Below the pieces are notes generated by a model. The model was not told the origin of the DNA and made no database searches. It worked only from the letters and a program-made list of their open reading frames with translations. This document shows, one piece after another, positions 43,766 to 55,049 of a DNA stretch of 64,000 nt (position 1 is its first letter; each line of letters begins with the position of its first letter). Both the position numbers and the translations under genes were made by a program. Source of the DNA: Kaistia terrae (lineage in GTDB: Bacteria; Pseudomonadota; Alphaproteobacteria; Rhizobiales; Kaistiaceae); assembly GCF_026344005.1 (NCBI RefSeq), contig NZ_JAPKNH010000011.1:1-64000 (forward strand), written 5' to 3'.

Positions 43766-45226
43766 ATGGTTGATTGGGTAATCCTGGTCGACGCGGCCAA
43801 GGACTTTCCGAACGAAGACACACCGCACAAGGTCATCACGACGAAGGACTACCTCGCTCGCACCAATCTGTTTCGCGGATCGCGTCCAAAAATCATCAAC
43901 CTGTCGCGCTCCTTCGCCTATCAGAGCCGCGGCTACTACGCCTCGCTTCTGGCCGGAGCACGCGGCCACCGGGTTGTGCCGACGGTGGAGACGATGATCG
44001 ATCTCGCTAGCCGGACCCTTTATGCGCAGGCCTTGCCGGAGCTGGAGGACCAGTTGGTCAAGGCGATCTCGGCGTCCGACGACAAGAACATGCCCAAGCG
44101 GCTGCTGGTCATGTTCGGCATCACCGATGACCACCGCTTCGACCGCTTTTCGCGACTGTTGTTCGATTGGTTTCGCTGCCCGGTGCTCGAAGTGACGATT
44201 GATTCCGCCAGTCGGGCCGAGATCCGCAAGCTCGCGCCGGTGCCGTTGAACAAGCTCGCCCCTGACGAACTCGCCTTCTTCCACGAGGCATTGCACGACC
44301 ACACGCGCCGCGAATGGCGCTCCAAGAAGGCGACACGCTCGACACCGCGCTATTCCTTCGCCGTGCTGCACGATCCGACCGAGGCGATGCCACCCTCCAA
44401 CCTTGCCTCGTTGAGACACTGGGCGCGCACCGCCGAAAAGCTCGGCGTCGAGGTCGAGCCAATCACCAAGAAGGATCTGGCGCGGCTGGCGGAATTCGAC
44501 GCCCTGTTCATCCGCGAGGCGACGTCGATCGACAATCACACCTACCGCTTCGCCCGGCGCGCCGTGCAGGAGGGCATGCCGGTGATCGACGATCCGGTGT
44601 CGATGATCCGCTGCACCAACAAGGTCTATCTGCAGGAGTTGATGACTGGCAACGGCATCGCCGTGCCGCCGACGATCATCCTCGGCAGTCCCCGCGATCT
44701 CGAACGCGCCGGCGACGAACTGGGGTTTCCGCTCGTCATGAAGATCCCGGATTCGTCCTTTTCCCGCGGCGTGAAGAAGGTCGACAATCATCACCAGATG
44801 GATCAGCTCGCCCGCGCCTGGTTCAAGGATACCGACCTGCTGCTGGCGCAAAAATTCATGCCGACGGAGTTCGACTGGCGGGTCGGCGTGCTCGGCGGCA
44901 AGCCGCTTTTCGTCTGCCAGTACACCATGGCCAAGAAGCACTGGCAGATCGTCAAGCACCAACCCAACGGCAAGGCGCTGGAAGGCGGCCTGCGCTCCAT
45001 GACCATCGGCCGGGCGCCGCCGGAAGTGATCGACATCGGACTCCGAGCCGCGCAGCTGATCGGCAACGGACTCTACGGCGTCGACATCAAGCAGACCGAG
45101 GATGGGTTTTTCGTCATTGAGGTCAACGACAACCCGAATATCGAGCACGGCATCGAGGACGTGGCTGAAAAGGACCAGGTCTGGATCGAGTTGACCCGCT
45201 GGTTCGTCAACCGGCTGGAGCGGTAA
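43766..45226 (+). CDS. RimK-family ATP-grasp ligase with RLAN N-terminal domain
   Basis: 486 residues. N-terminal RLAN domain (RimK-like ATP-grasp N-terminal), about 1-165, then a middle region and an ATP-grasp domain at about 270-480. Seen there: F-P-L-V-M-K-I-P-D near 323 (ATP-binding lysine), E-F-D-W-R-V-G-V-L near 372, and F-F-V-I-E-V-N-D-N-P-N-I near 452 (metal-binding Glu and Asn). ATP-grasp enzymes of this kind join a carboxylate to an amine, such as adding Glu to a peptide end. Coupled to the GNAT-C39 gene, it forms a predicted peptide-synthesis or protein-tagging unit. The pair has no known product. Confidence 0.88.
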   Translation: MVDWVILVDAAKDFPNEDTPHKVITTKDYLARTNLFRGSRPKIINLSRSFAYQSRGYYASLLAGARGHRVVPTVETMIDLASRTLYAQALPELEDQLVKAISASDDKNMPKRLLVMFGITDDHRFDRFSRLLFDWFRCPVLEVTIDSASRAEIRKLAPVPLNKLAPDELAFFHEALHDHTRREWRSKKATRSTPRYSFAVLHDPTEAMPPSNLASLRHWARTAEKLGVEVEPITKKDLARLAEFDALFIREATSIDNHTYRFARRAVQEGMPVIDDPVSMIRCTNKVYLQELMTGNGIAVPPTIILGSPRDLERAGDELGFPLVMKIPDSSFSRGVKKVDNHHQMDQLARAWFKDTDLLLAQKFMPTEFDWRVGVLGGKPLFVCQYTMAKKHWQIVKHQPNGKALEGGLRSMTIGRAPPEVIDIGLRAAQLIGNGLYGVDIKQTEDGFFVIEVNDNPNIEHGIEDVAEKDQVWIELTRWFVNRLER

Positions 45227-45268
45227 ACTTCAGCGTGGTTGGCTAACGCGCTGATAGCCCCAGGCTCG

Positions 45269-45382
45269 CCGTCATCCCGGGCTTGACCCGGGATTCATCC
45301 GACCGCGCGCTGCCGCGAGAATCTTTCGAGATCGCGGCTGCATGGATCCCGGATCTCCGCTTCGCTGCGTCCGGTATGACGG
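45269..45382. repeat. RIME-like palindromic intergenic repeat
   Basis: About 114 bases starting CCGTCATCCCGG and ending CCGGTATGACGG, with internal GGGCTTGACCCGGG and GGATCCCGGATC. Elements with this opening and end are scattered between genes of many Rhizobiales and fold into a long hairpin. Here it lies after the RimK gene and may help end its transcript. Copy number cannot be checked in one window. Confidence 0.65.
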
Positions 45383-45413
45383 CGGCGATTATGAGCCCTC
45401 GGCGACGGGCGTC

Positions 45414-45767
45414 CTAGTGGTCCCAGGCCTGGATGTTGGTCTGGCGGCGGATCTTGCCGTCGACGAGTTCCAGCATGGCGCTCATATAGACCTTGACGCC
45501 ATCCGGATACGTGCAGGTCTCGGCGAAAGCGAGGTGCGTGCCGTCCATGAGCCCGTCATCCAGATGATGCTTCATGGCACGGCCGCAGACGTCGTCAAGC
45601 ATCGCCCCGATCGCCTGCTTGCCCTTGAGCACAAGCGGCCGGCTCGGCGGATGGTCCTGATCGATCACGCGGATTTCGGCGTCGTCGGCATAGAAGGACG
45701 TCAGAGCCCTGGCGTCATTGCCTTCCACCGCCTGGCGAAGGCTGGAGAGATTGACTGCGTTCTGCAT
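45414..45767 (-). CDS. SnoaL/NTF2-like small protein
   Basis: 117 residues, with GGAGGAGA upstream of the ATG. The alpha-plus-beta cone fold is suggested by the helix opener L-R-Q-A-V-E-G-N-D, F-Y-A-D-D-A-E-I-R-V near 26, and the G-K-I-R-R-Q-T end. No signal peptide. Proteins of this fold act as isomerases, hydratases or binding proteins; no function can be given. Confidence 0.75.
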   Translation of the reverse strand: MQNAVNLSSLRQAVEGNDARALTSFYADDAEIRVIDQDHPPSRPLVLKGKQAIGAMLDDVCGRAMKHHLDDGLMDGTHLAFAETCTYPDGVKVYMSAMLELVDGKIRRQTNIQAWDH

Positions 45768-45957
45768 GGTCTCCTCCTGCGAATGCCGGGAGGCGGGCGG
45801 GGACGCCGCTTGACGCCCTGTCGCGCATAGTCATGCGAAGACACGACAAATCCCGGGCGCGAAGGGGTAATTTATCCCAACGAGGCCCGGGCGATGCAGG
45901 TTTTGGCGGCAGCGCCCATCACATTCGAGCGATCCACCGCCGACGCAACGAACGCCG

Positions 45958-46332
45958 TCAGCGGCGAGGTTCGTCCGGATCGACGACGACGTATTCCGCA
46001 TCGATGATCACCTCGTCCGTACGACCGCGCGGAGGCGCGCGAAACGGGTTCGGCTCTTCGGTGTATGCGGTCTGCGAGGCTGGGCGCGGCTGCGGGCCGG
46101 GCTGCATGCCCGGCGGCATGGCGCGAGCCAGGAAGGATCGCAGGATCCGGCGGCGGAACAGATAGACGACCGCCAGTACTGGGATCAGGATCAGCGCAAT
46201 TGAGAGCGATACGACAAGGGCCGCGAAAACCACGCCGGCGCCGACCACAAGGGCCAGTCCAAGCCGCAGCTTGTCCTTCCAGCTCGTGGTGCCACGGGGG
46301 CCTGAAATCGTGAAGGTCCGGTAAGTCGTCAT
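45958..46332 (-). CDS. Small membrane protein of unknown function
   Basis: 124 residues from the second of two adjacent ATGs (46335 and 46332). One long hydrophobic stretch at about 25-55, possibly two crossings, then Y-L-F-R-R-R-I-L-R and a Pro/Arg-rich, later acidic tail ending V-D-P-D-E-P-R-R. No family recognised. It stands alone between the SnoaL-like gene and gnd. Confidence 0.6.
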   Translation of the reverse strand: MTTYRTFTISGPRGTTSWKDKLRLGLALVVGAGVVFAALVVSLSIALILIPVLAVVYLFRRRILRSFLARAMPPGMQPGPQPRPASQTAYTEEPNPFRAPPRGRTDEVIIDAEYVVVDPDEPRR

Positions 46333-46599
46333 CATCTCCGCCTGTTCAATCGCGCCAACACATGTGGGTGCGATGGTTCGTTCGCGCAACGGCAGGGTCG
46401 CAAGAAGAAACCGAGATATCAGGATCGGTGGTGATTGCGCCGGGATTTGGGCCGGCGCGCAACACAAGATTGCGAGCCGGTATCGTTTTGTTGCTGGAGC
46501 CTGGCGGCTCGCGTTTTCTTCACGCGAACCGCTACGCACTTTGCTCGAAAACACGCTTGCGCCGTTGCCAAGAAAGCAGCGCCGGCGAAGCGACCAGCC

Positions 46600-48030
46600 T
46601 CAGGCCTGGATCTCGGATCCGTCCTGGCTCCAACGCGTGTGGAACTTGCCCGGCTTGTCCAGACGGCCATAGGTGTGCGCGCCAAAGTAATCGCGCAGGC
46701 CCTGCAGCAGGTTGGCCGGTCCGCGCGCGCGGCGAAGACCGTCGTAATAAGCGATCGACGAGGCGAAGGCCGGGACCGGGATGCCCTGCTCGATGGCGAG
46801 GCCGACGACCTTGCGCCAATTGGGCTCAGCCGCGACGACCGCATCGCGGAAATAATCCTGCATCAACAGGTTCGGTCCGGCGACGCCCGCGTCGTAGGCG
46901 TCGCGGATGCGGTTCAGGAAGCGGGCGCGGATGATGCAGCCGCCGCGCCAGAGCGAAGCGACCTCGCCCAGCTTCAGATCCCAGCCGAACTGCTCGGAAG
47001 CGACCGTCAGGTGCTCGAAGCCCTGGGCATAGGCGACGATCTTGGAGGCATAGAGCGCATCCTTGATGGCGTCGATGTCGGCCTGGGTGATCTGGCGCTT
47101 GGCGGGAGCCTCGTGCGGGAAGAGCTTTTCGGCTTCGGCGCGCTGGGCGCGACGGCCGGAAAGCGCGCGCGCGAACACGGCTTCGGTGATCGAGGTCAGC
47201 GGGATGCCGAGATCGAGCGCCGACTGCGCCGTCCAGCGCCCGGTGCCCTTCTGCTCGGCTTCGTCGACGATCGAATCGACCAGCGGCTTGCCGGTGTCGT
47301 CGAGCTTGCGCAGAACGGCCGAGGTGATGTCGATCAGGTAGGAATCGAGATCGCCCTTCATCCATTCGGCGAAGATGTCGGCGATGGCGGGAGCCTCGAG
47401 GCCATAGACCGTCTTGAACAGGTCATAAGCTTCGGTGATCAGCTGCATATCGGCGTATTCGATGCCGTTATGGACCATCTTGACGTAGTGGCCGGAGCCC
47501 TCGGTGCCGATATAGGAGCAGCAAGCCTCGCCATCGACCTGGGCCGCCATCTTGGTGACGATCGGCTCGATGCGGGCATAGGCCTCGCGCGTGCCGCCCG
47601 GCATCATGCTCGGACCTTCAAGCGCGCCTTCTTCGCCGCCCGAAACACCCATGCCGATGAACTTGATGTCCCGGTCCTTGAGGTAATGGAAGCGACGGTT
47701 CGTATCGGTGTAGAGCGAGTTACCACCATCAATGATGATGTCGCCCGTCTCGAGATGCGGCAGCAATTCCTCGATCACGTCGTCGACCGGCTTTCCGGCC
47801 TTGACCATGATGATGATGGCGCGCGGCTTGGCGATCGAGGCGACGAAGTCGGGAATGAGCTTCGACGGCGTGAAGCGCCCCTCGGAACCATGCTCGTTGA
47901 TCAATTCGTCAGTGCGAGCACCGTTGCGGTTGAAAACGGCGACGCCGAAGCCCTTGCGGGCGGCGTTGCGGGCGAGGTTCGCGCCCATCACGGCGAGACC
48001 GAGCACGCCAATATCAGCGAGTTGCTGCAA
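46600..48030 (-). CDS. gnd: 6-phosphogluconate dehydrogenase (decarboxylating)
   Basis: 476 residues, full length for the dimeric enzyme. Rossmann loop G-L-A-V-M-G-A-N-L near 11-19, I-I-D-G-G-N-S near 98, the substrate stretch G-V-S-G-G-E-E-G-A near 128 and K-M-V-H-N-G-I-E-Y near 183, with the catalytic lysine. Makes ribulose 5-phosphate, CO2 and NADPH. The only possible start in frame is a TTG at 48030, with AGGGATG upstream; a TGA stop lies just before it. Divergent from the LprI-like gene. Confidence 0.95.
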   Translation of the reverse strand: MQQLADIGVLGLAVMGANLARNAARKGFGVAVFNRNGARTDELINEHGSEGRFTPSKLIPDFVASIAKPRAIIIMVKAGKPVDDVIEELLPHLETGDIIIDGGNSLYTDTNRRFHYLKDRDIKFIGMGVSGGEEGALEGPSMMPGGTREAYARIEPIVTKMAAQVDGEACCSYIGTEGSGHYVKMVHNGIEYADMQLITEAYDLFKTVYGLEAPAIADIFAEWMKGDLDSYLIDITSAVLRKLDDTGKPLVDSIVDEAEQKGTGRWTAQSALDLGIPLTSITEAVFARALSGRRAQRAEAEKLFPHEAPAKRQITQADIDAIKDALYASKIVAYAQGFEHLTVASEQFGWDLKLGEVASLWRGGCIIRARFLNRIRDAYDAGVAGPNLLMQDYFRDAVVAAEPNWRKVVGLAIEQGIPVPAFASSIAYYDGLRRARGPANLLQGLRDYFGAHTYGRLDKPGKFHTRWSQDGSEIQA

Positions 48031-48268
48031 AGTGTTTCATCCCTGATGCGTGTTAGACTTTTGGACCATCGCGCGGAAAGGCGTTGGCCTGCGAGTTTGA
48101 CATCAGCCGAGAGGCTGAGCGGACGGGTGCACAAAAAGACGGTATGGACCGACGACGGGGCGAGGGCAATATGCGGACGGAAAATTGCTGCGAAGCTTGA
48201 AGCATCGACGATTGCCGGATGCCCGGATTCCACCTCTACTCAGCCCGCACAATTTTCAGGAGAAATCC

Positions 48269-48670
48269 ATGCGCCGCTTTATGCTGATTGCCGCGATGAC
48301 GCTTGCTGGATTGTCCACCGCCAGAGCCGTCGATTGCGACAATGCCCCGGACCAGGCCACGATGAGCCTCTGCGCCGACAAGGCACTGAAGGCCACTGAC
48401 AAGCGGTTGAACACGGTCTATCAGGCAATCACCCGCCGCCTCGCAGATGACCCCGACTCCACGAAGCTGCTCGTGACGACGCAGCGCGCCTGGATCGCCT
48501 TTCGCGACGCCGAGTGCACCTTCCGGAGTTCGGGCACGAGCGGCGGCAGCGCCTATCCCATGGTCTACAGCACCTGCCTCGACGGTCTGACACGCAGCCG
48601 GCTGGACGAGCTCAAGGCGTTTCTGACCTGCCAGGAAGGCGACATGAGCTGCCCTGTGCCGGCGGAATGA
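48269..48670 (+). CDS. LprI-like (DUF1311) periplasmic protein
   Basis: 133 residues from the ATG at 48269, with CAGGAGAAAT upstream. Signal peptide ending near A-R-A-V (about 20). The domain has the conserved cysteines C-D-N-A, S-L-C-A-D-K-A-L, D-A-E-C-T-F and S-T-C-L-D, and W-I-A-F-R-D-A-E-C, as in LprI, a mycobacterial lysozyme inhibitor; family function elsewhere is mostly unproven. Ends 25 bases before the end of the convergent gyrB. Confidence 0.8.
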   Translation: MRRFMLIAAMTLAGLSTARAVDCDNAPDQATMSLCADKALKATDKRLNTVYQAITRRLADDPDSTKLLVTTQRAWIAFRDAECTFRSSGTSGGSAYPMVYSTCLDGLTRSRLDELKAFLTCQEGDMSCPVPAE

Positions 48671-48694
48671 TCCCGCCGGCGGAGAGCGAACCCA

Positions 48695-51124
<2,430 letters not shown>

Positions 51125-51142
51125 TCAGGCTTCCTTGAAAGC

Positions 51143-51204
51143 TTCGCGCGTGCACGCGCGCGAAAAGTCGAATCGAGTCGCTAATATATTGCTTCGACAA
51201 GCAA
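51143..51204 (-). promoter_or_regulatory. gyrB promoter and leader with two palindromes
   Basis: TTGCTTCGACAAGCAA at 51189-51204 is a perfect 16-base palindrome directly upstream of a TATATT -10-like hexamer on the minus strand. TTCGCGCG-N6-CGCGCGAA at 51143-51164 would form a strong hairpin in the mRNA leader, just before the AAGGAAG ribosome site. The first could be an operator, the second a control of translation or stability. Confidence 0.45.
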
Positions 51205-51330
51205 ATTGCACCCTCACCCTTACACGGAAACGCGGCGCCACGGTGGCAAAAACGGCGGAATCGCAGGGGCCGCCGGCAACGTGACGATCGGCCGCCGCGC
51301 CTTGATGTCGGATGTCGGGCTCCGCGCCCC

Positions 51331-53142
51331 TCAGCGGGCCGAATGCAGCGCTTCGAGGAAGGCCTCGCCATAGAGGCTGAGCTTGCGTTCGCCGACGCCC
51401 TGGACGCCGCGCATCTCGTCGAGCGTGCCGGGCATGGCCTCGGCCATCTCGATCAGCGTGCGGTCCGGGAACACCATATAGGCCGGCACGCCTTCGTCGC
51501 GGGCGATCTCGCGCCGCAGCGCCCGAAGCTGTTCGAACATCGTCGCCGTCGCCTCGTCGAGGCCGTCGGCGCGATCGTTTTTCTCCGAGCGCTTGGAACC
51601 GCCGCGCTTGGGCGCCGCCTCGCGGATCGAGCGCAGCGCGATCTTCTCGTGGCCGAACAGCACCGCCTCGCCTTCCGGCGTGATACGGAAGCCGCCATGC
51701 TCCTCGCTGGCCTCGGCCAAGGCTCCGGCGGCAAAGAGCTGACGGACCAACGTGCGCCAGACATGGGCGCTGCGGTCGGTACCCACGCCAAACGTCTTGA
51801 TGCGATCATGGCCCTGACGCTGGACGGCATCGGTCGCCTCGCCGCGCAGAACGTCGACGAGATGCGCCGCGCCGTAGCGCTGACCGGTACGCACGACGGC
51901 CGAGAGCACCTTTTGGGCATCGACCGTCGCATCGACCAGTTCGGCGCCGCCCTCACAAAGGTCGCAGGCGCCGCAACGGCCCATCGGCTCGCCAAAGTAG
52001 GCAAGCAGCGCCTGTCGGCGGCAGGTAGCCGATTCCGCCAGGTCGGTCATGGCGGCGAGCCGCTTCTGCTCGACGCGACGCTGCGCCTCGCCAATCGATT
52101 TCTCGTCGATCTGGCGGCGGCGGAAAGCCATGTCGTCGAGGCCGTAAAGCGTCAGCGTATCGGCCGGCAGGCCGTCACGACCGGCACGGCCGATCTCCTG
52201 GTAGTAGGCCTCTACACCGGCCGGCATGTCGGCATGGATGACGAAGCGGACGTCCGGCTTGTTGATGCCCATGCCGAAGGCGACGGTGGCGACAACGACG
52301 ACGCCGTCTTCCTGCAGGAAGATATCCTGATGCTTCGAGCGGATGCTGGAATCGAGGCCGGCATGATAGGGCACCGAGCGTATGCCCTTGCCGACCAGCC
52401 ATTCCGACAGCTTCTCGGTCTTGTCGCGCGACGAGGCATAGATGATGCCGCTGGCACCCTTGTGACGCGACAGGAAGTCGGCGATCTGGGTGCGCGGCCG
52501 GTCCTTCGCCTCGAAGCGCAGATGGATGTTGGGCCGATCGAAGGAATGCACCACCACCTTGGGCGGCGAGGAAAACAGCTGCGCGGCAATATCGCTGCGG
52601 GTCGCGGCGTCGGCCGTCGCCGTCAGCGCCACCACCTGCACGCCGCCGAGCGCCTCGCGCACGGAAGCGAGCTGGCGATATTCGGGCCGGAAATCATGAC
52701 CCCATTGCGAGACGCAATGCGCCTCATCGATCGCCAGCCGGCGCACGTCGCAGGTGGCGAGCAGCGATACCAGCCCGTCGCCGGCCAGACGCTCGGGCGA
52801 AACGAACAGCAGCGAGATCTCGCCGGCGCGCAGCCGTCGCAGCGTCTCGCGATTGGCGTCGTCGCCATTGGTCGAATTGAGCGTCGCCGCCGCCACGCCG
52901 ACATGCTGCATCTGCTGCACCTGGTCGCGCATCAGCGCGATCAGCGGCGAGACGACGACCGTCAATCCGCCATCGACGATGGCCGGCAGCTGGTAGCACA
53001 TCGACTTGCCGGAACCGGTCGGCATGATCGCGAGCACAGGCTCGCCGCTCATCACCGCTGCGATAACCTCGTCCTGACCGGGACGGAAATCATCATAGCC
53101 AAAGACGGTTTTGAGCGCCGCGCGGGCACGCGATAGCGGCAT
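51331..53142 (-). CDS. recQ: ATP-dependent DNA helicase RecQ
   Basis: 603 residues. Helicase motifs M-P-T-G-S-G-K-S near 40, D-E-A-H-C near 139 and A-G-R-D-G near 320; RecQ zinc region with C-R-R-Q and C-G-A-C-D-L-C near 385; winged-helix part; HRDC domain from about 525. Works in recombination repair and fork rescue. Lies upstream of gyrB on the same strand, which is not its usual neighbour. Confidence 0.96.
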   Translation of the reverse strand: MPLSRARAALKTVFGYDDFRPGQDEVIAAVMSGEPVLAIMPTGSGKSMCYQLPAIVDGGLTVVVSPLIALMRDQVQQMQHVGVAAATLNSTNGDDANRETLRRLRAGEISLLFVSPERLAGDGLVSLLATCDVRRLAIDEAHCVSQWGHDFRPEYRQLASVREALGGVQVVALTATADAATRSDIAAQLFSSPPKVVVHSFDRPNIHLRFEAKDRPRTQIADFLSRHKGASGIIYASSRDKTEKLSEWLVGKGIRSVPYHAGLDSSIRSKHQDIFLQEDGVVVVATVAFGMGINKPDVRFVIHADMPAGVEAYYQEIGRAGRDGLPADTLTLYGLDDMAFRRRQIDEKSIGEAQRRVEQKRLAAMTDLAESATCRRQALLAYFGEPMGRCGACDLCEGGAELVDATVDAQKVLSAVVRTGQRYGAAHLVDVLRGEATDAVQRQGHDRIKTFGVGTDRSAHVWRTLVRQLFAAGALAEASEEHGGFRITPEGEAVLFGHEKIALRSIREAAPKRGGSKRSEKNDRADGLDEATATMFEQLRALRREIARDEGVPAYMVFPDRTLIEMAEAMPGTLDEMRGVQGVGERKLSLYGEAFLEALHSAR

Positions 53143-53245
53143 GGAGCATCCGGGGAAAGTGATTCGATTGGCCGGATGCTATCCGCTCAACAGCCGGCTT
53201 ACACGTCCGAATGCCGAACCGCGTCGATCGGTCTGGATCTGTCGA

Positions 53246-53869
53246 TCAGCGCGAGGCGATCGCGATGGCCGCTCCGGCCATGACGACGCTGCTGGTGCGA
53301 TTGACCATCTTGACCGCCTTGGAGCTGGTGATCAGGCGGCGAGCGCGCAGGGCGACAAGGACGTAGAAGGCGAAGACGCAACCGACAACCATCAGCGTCA
53401 CCGTGGTGAGTTCCAGGAAGGCGAGACCGTCGATCTTGGTGATGTCGAGGATGGAGGGCAGCAGAGCCAGATAGAACACCATCGTCTTGGGATTGCCCAT
53501 GCAGACAGCAAGCCCGGCGAGGAACAGGCGAAACTGGCTCTCCCGCTCGACAAGCGGCGCGATATCGGGGGCCGCGGCCGGCGCCTTCCACATCTTCCAG
53601 GCGATAAAGAGCAGATAGGCAGCGCCAGCATATTTGATCAGCGCGAAGACCTCGTGGAAGGTCTGGGCGACGACGGCGAGGCCCAGTACGGCGAGCGTCA
53701 GCCAGACAATGTCACCAATCGCCATGCCGGCGGTGAAGGCGAACGCTCCCGTTCGACCACGGCCCAGAACGCGGGCGATGATCGCGGCGATGCCGGGACC
53801 GGGCGAAAAAGCGGCGACAGCGAGGGCGGCGGCGAACAACGCCAGTCCCGAAATCGAAAGTCCTGTCAT
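53246..53869 (-). CDS. LysE/RhtB-family amino acid exporter
   Basis: 207 residues with about six membrane segments. F-S-P-G-P-G near 22-27 and the G-I-A-A-I-I-A-R-V stretch are the family signature. Exports amino acids such as threonine, homoserine or lysine; the cargo is not known. Between recQ and recF on the same strand but separated by about 100 bases from the former. Confidence 0.88.
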   Translation of the reverse strand: MTGLSISGLALFAAALAVAAFSPGPGIAAIIARVLGRGRTGAFAFTAGMAIGDIVWLTLAVLGLAVVAQTFHEVFALIKYAGAAYLLFIAWKMWKAPAAAPDIAPLVERESQFRLFLAGLAVCMGNPKTMVFYLALLPSILDITKIDGLAFLELTTVTLMVVGCVFAFYVLVALRARRLITSSKAVKMVNRTSSVVMAGAAIAIASR

Positions 53870-53906
53870 CTCACCCTCTTCGGCCGTGTCAATTCGGCTC
53901 GACGCG

Positions 53907-55049
53907 TCACAACGTTTCGACGCGTCCTGGCGTCACGGTAAAAATCTGCGCAGATTGCGGCAATTCGGCGAACAGCGCTGGGTCTGCCCCCGTCATGAAC
54001 ACCTGTCCACCGAGCCTGTCCAGTGCCTCGAAGAGAGCGGCACGCCGACGCTGGTCGAGATGGGCGGCAATCTCGTCTAGAAGAACGATCGGCGCCAGCC
54101 CACTCATCCGCGCGACGAGACGGGCATGCGCCAGCACGATGCCGACCAGCAACGCCTTCTGCTCACCGGTCGAGGCGCGGCCGGCGGGCACGTCTTTGGG
54201 TCCGTGGCGAACGACCAGATCACTCGCCTGCGGGCCGATCAGCGTGCGGCCGGCGGCGCGATCGCGGGCGCGGCCGTTGCGGAGTGCCGCGCGATAGCGA
54301 TCCTCGGCCTCAACGGCAGGCCCTTCGCCGATCCAGCCCTCGACATCGCCTTCGAGCGCCAACACGGCGAAAGGAAAAGGCGAAGTGTCGTCGCGCTCCT
54401 CGGCGATCAGTCCGGCCAGCCGCTCGGCGGTCTCCTTGCGGGCGGCGGCGACCGCGACACCAATTTCCGCGATCTCTGCTTCCAGCCCATCGAGCCAGGC
54501 GCGATCGGCGGCGGGATCTTCCAGCAGGCGGTTGCGGCCGCGCACGGCCTTCTCGAACGAATTGACCCGCGCGCCATGCTGCGCGTCGACCGCCAGCACC
54601 AAGCGATCGAGAAAGCGACGGCGATCGCCGGCAGGCCCCGTGAACAGGCCATCGAGCGTCGGCGTCAGCCAGACGATGCGGAGGTATTCGGCAAAGGCGG
54701 TGGCGGACGAAACCGGCGCGCCATCAATGCGGCAGCGGCGCGAGGGCGGCGAGCCATCCAGCGCCGTGCCGAGCCGGACGGAGCCATTGGCCGTATCGAG
54801 ATCGACCGCCACGACAAAGCCGCCTCCCCCGCCGATCCGCGCCATGTCGGCCATGTCGGCGCGGCGCAAACCGCGCCCCGGCGATAGCAGCGAGATGGCT
54901 TCGAGGAGATTGGTCTTGCCGGCGCCGTTCTCACCCGAGAGGGCAACGAGGCGACCGGAGACCGAAACTTCGAGGCGACTGTACGAGCGGAAGTCGGCCA
55001 GCGTCAGCCGCGTGATGCGCGGCTGGCTGGCGTCGGCGACGTGGCTCAC
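53907..55049 (-). CDS. recF: DNA replication and repair protein RecF
   Basis: 380 residues starting at a GTG whose first bases overlap the dnaN stop (GTGA). Walker A G-E-N-G-A-G-K-T-N near 39-47, signature region S-T-G-E-Q-K-A near 293, Walker B I-V-L-L-D-E-I near 320. Loads RecA at gaps on SSB-coated DNA. Coupled to dnaN. Confidence 0.95.
   Translation of the reverse strand: MSHVADASQPRITRLTLADFRSYSRLEVSVSGRLVALSGENGAGKTNLLEAISLLSPGRGLRRADMADMARIGGGGGFVVAVDLDTANGSVRLGTALDGSPPSRRCRIDGAPVSSATAFAEYLRIVWLTPTLDGLFTGPAGDRRRFLDRLVLAVDAQHGARVNSFEKAVRGRNRLLEDPAADRAWLDGLEAEIAEIGVAVAAARKETAERLAGLIAEERDDTSPFPFAVLALEGDVEGWIGEGPAVEAEDRYRAALRNGRARDRAAGRTLIGPQASDLVVRHGPKDVPAGRASTGEQKALLVGIVLAHARLVARMSGLAPIVLLDEIAAHLDQRRRAALFEALDRLGGQVFMTGADPALFAELPQSAQIFTVTPGRVETL

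Noticed and set aside
45840-45920. Two CCCGGG-containing segments as a terminator or operator
   Set aside because: CCCGGG is itself a palindrome and common at this GC content; no T-run or extended complementarity.
51343-53136. A 597-codon plus-strand frame opposite recQ
   Set aside because: Antisense shadow of a complete RecQ helicase.
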